The position numbers were made by a program, and so were the translations under genes. From Alphaproteobacteria bacterium (GTDB lineage: Bacteria; Pseudomonadota; Alphaproteobacteria; Micropepsales; Micropepsaceae), in the NCBI GenBank assembly GCA_016783965.1, contig JADHVO010000002.1:372001-436000 (forward strand): a DNA stretch of 64,000 nucleotides. Reading direction: 5' to 3'. The notes below the pieces were generated by a model that was not told where the DNA came from, searched no databases, and saw nothing but the letters and a program-made list of their open reading frames with translations. Positions 62,791 through 64,000 of this stretch are shown here, piece by piece. How positions within the stretch are numbered: position 1 is the stretch's first letter; every line of letters starts with the position of its first letter.

Positions 62791-64000
62791 CTACCGAATG
62801 GGCTGTGAGATGCAGATCGAGGCACCGGCCTGGTAGCCGGTGCCCGGCACGGCAATGGTCACCGCGTATTGGACATTGGTGCTCACGTACGAGATGTCAG
62901 TCAGCACCAGCGAATAGAGCGCTGTGCCCGGCACCGTTGTGATGACCTCGGAGAACGACAGCGACCCGTCGCTGAAGCTGAGGCTGTGCCCCAGAGCGTT
63001 CTTCGGGGACACGATCGTGATCGTCACGTCGTGGTTCGCACCCGTGGGGTTCACGATCACCAGATTGATCAGTATCTGGATCGGGCTGTTCGCCACCACT
63101 GCGGTCGAGGCGCTAGTTACGAGCGTTGGCGTGCCGGTGATCGGATTGACGTAGCTCCCGAACGTCGTGTTGAACGTGTTGGCGGCGCCGACGGTCAGGT
63201 GGCTCGCGACAATCAGGTTGTTGACGATGATGTTGGCGGCGTTGATCAGTCCGGCCTTGAGCGGGGCCGCGAAATAGGCCGTGCCGCCGGTGATCGAGAA
63301 CAGCGGCAGCGAGCCCGCGGTCGGGTCGTAATAGTTGAAGTCGTTCGCGATGACGGTGAAGCTCGACCGCGTCGCGCCGCCGTCCAGCCGCACCAGCCCG
63401 GTGACGTTGCCGCCTCCGTCGATCGACACGCCCCACATCGCGGCGTAGCCATTGACCGAGCTGACCAGCGAGTTGATCGTGACGGTGTGACCGCTGACCG
63501 TGCTCGACAGTGACAGCTGGAACGCCGACGCGGCGGAGGTCGCCAGGTCGTTCGCCGGAACCCAGTTCGAATTGTCCCAGCGCGTGAGCGTGTTGGCGCT
63601 GGTCGTATTGTTGACCCAGAGATCGCCCAGATGAAGCGGCGTCGGCGCGCTGTTCTGCACGAAGACGCTGATGCCAGAGAGCCCAGGCACTGCCGTCCAC
63701 GCCGCGCCGTTCCAGAAATAGGGCGTGTTGCCATGCCCGGGCGTCGTGTCGAACCACAGGTCGCCCGTCGCGTTTGCAACCGGCGCTGACGTCGCGGTGA
63801 AGATCGTGTTGCGGCCGTTGACCGAGGTGACCAGGCCACCGATCGCCGTCGCGACAGCATTGGCGCCCAGATAGCCAGTCAGCGCCGAATTGACGGTGCT
63901 GATCGCCGAGGCATTGGTCGCGATGTTGCTGTTCGCCACCGAAAGGCCAGTGGTGAGCGTGTTGAACGCGTTCGACACCGCGTTCGCGCCGGAATAGCCG
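62791..64000 (-). CDS. Phage tail tip (J-like, DUF1983-type) protein, C-terminal part
   Basis: The frame stays open to the right edge, so the gene starts outside the window; about 400 residues are seen. A repetitive stretch (GANAVATAIGGLVTSVN and GANAVSNAFNTL) precedes WFDTTPGHGNTPYFWNGAAW and a domain with VNGYAAMWGVSIDGGGNVTG and SFTVIANDFNYYDP, the pattern of the C-terminus of lambda J-type tail tip proteins. It recognises or contacts the host surface at the tail tip. Confidence 0.75.
   Translation of the reverse strand, partial: GYSGANAVSNAFNTLTTGLSVANSNIATNASAISTVNSALTGYLGANAVATAIGGLVTSVNGRNTIFTATSAPVANATGDLWFDTTPGHGNTPYFWNGAAWTAVPGLSGISVFVQNSAPTPLHLGDLWVNNTTSANTLTRWDNSNWVPANDLATSAASAFQLSLSSTVSGHTVTINSLVSSVNGYAAMWGVSIDGGGNVTGLVRLDGGATRSSFTVIANDFNYYDPTAGSLPLFSITGGTAYFAAPLKAGLINAANIIVNNLIVASHLTVGAANTFNTTFGSYVNPITGTPTLVTSASTAVVANSPIQILINLVIVNPTGANHDVTITIVSPKNALGHSLSFSDGSLSFSEVITTVPGTALYSLVLTDISYVSTNVQYAVTIAVPGTGYQAGASICISQPIR

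Overview
The window is GC-rich chromosomal DNA of an alphaproteobacterium. The support is gene order typical of that class: tsaE-amgK-murU-addB-addA-trxA; ihfB with pyrF-trpF-trpB-trpA-accD-folC; aroA-cmk-rpsA beside a FYDLN acid-domain gene and tRNA-Ala; hsp20-DUF1150; rpoN-hpf-ptsN with kdsD-lptC-lptA-lptB. A GTTC-N7-GTTC LexA site of the alphaproteobacterial type agrees. I cannot name the genus from sequence reading alone.

Bases 1-5000 hold a cut-off histidine kinase, a flavin monooxygenase-like gene, a SnoaL-like gene, two tandem exported GIN-domain proteins and a ferredoxin/ferredoxin-reductase pair. Bases 5000-14050 (+) are a tightly coupled operon for tRNA modification (tsaE), peptidoglycan sugar recycling (amgK, murU), double-strand break repair (addB, addA) and thioredoxin, closed by a hairpin terminator. 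Two small exported proteins follow. Bases 14846-21214 (-) carry the tryptophan/pyrimidine/fatty acid/folate set and ihfB. A MASE1 histidine kinase follows, then rpsA-cmk-aroA.

Bases 27500-44250 are mostly housekeeping: tRNA-Ala(GGC), a GMC oxidoreductase with a Tat-type partner, a PabB-PabC fusion, a heat-shock operon with a sigma-32 promoter and a ROSE-like RNA thermometer, the rpoN/lpt cluster, RNase D, a transporter with a frameshifted acetyltransferase, a ZIP transporter and a 3-methyladenine glycosylase. Bases 44300-49711 hold an unclassified regulator and an end-joining set: BRCT-like/TPR protein, Ku and LigD. Bases 49865-53581 are a catabolic-looking operon (CMD-like protein, BKACE enzyme, 42-residue membrane peptide, YeiH-type exporter) with a divergent AraC-type regulator.

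From tRNA-Leu(CAG) at 54164 to the right edge the DNA is prophage. Reading away from the tRNA it holds a TcmP / three-Cys-motif pair in convergent overlap, two small genes behind a LexA-controlled and probably leaderless promoter, a coupled lysis cassette (endopeptidase, membrane protein, DUF6527 protein, holin candidate, overlapping i-spanin/o-spanin), small tail-region genes, a 762-residue tail fibre and the end of a J-like tail tip protein. No integrase is seen; it should lie right of the window if the tRNA is the attachment site.

I saw no CRISPR array, insertion sequence, rRNA gene or replication origin. The least explained parts are the TcmP/three-Cys pair, the LexA-driven prophage genes and the BKACE operon.
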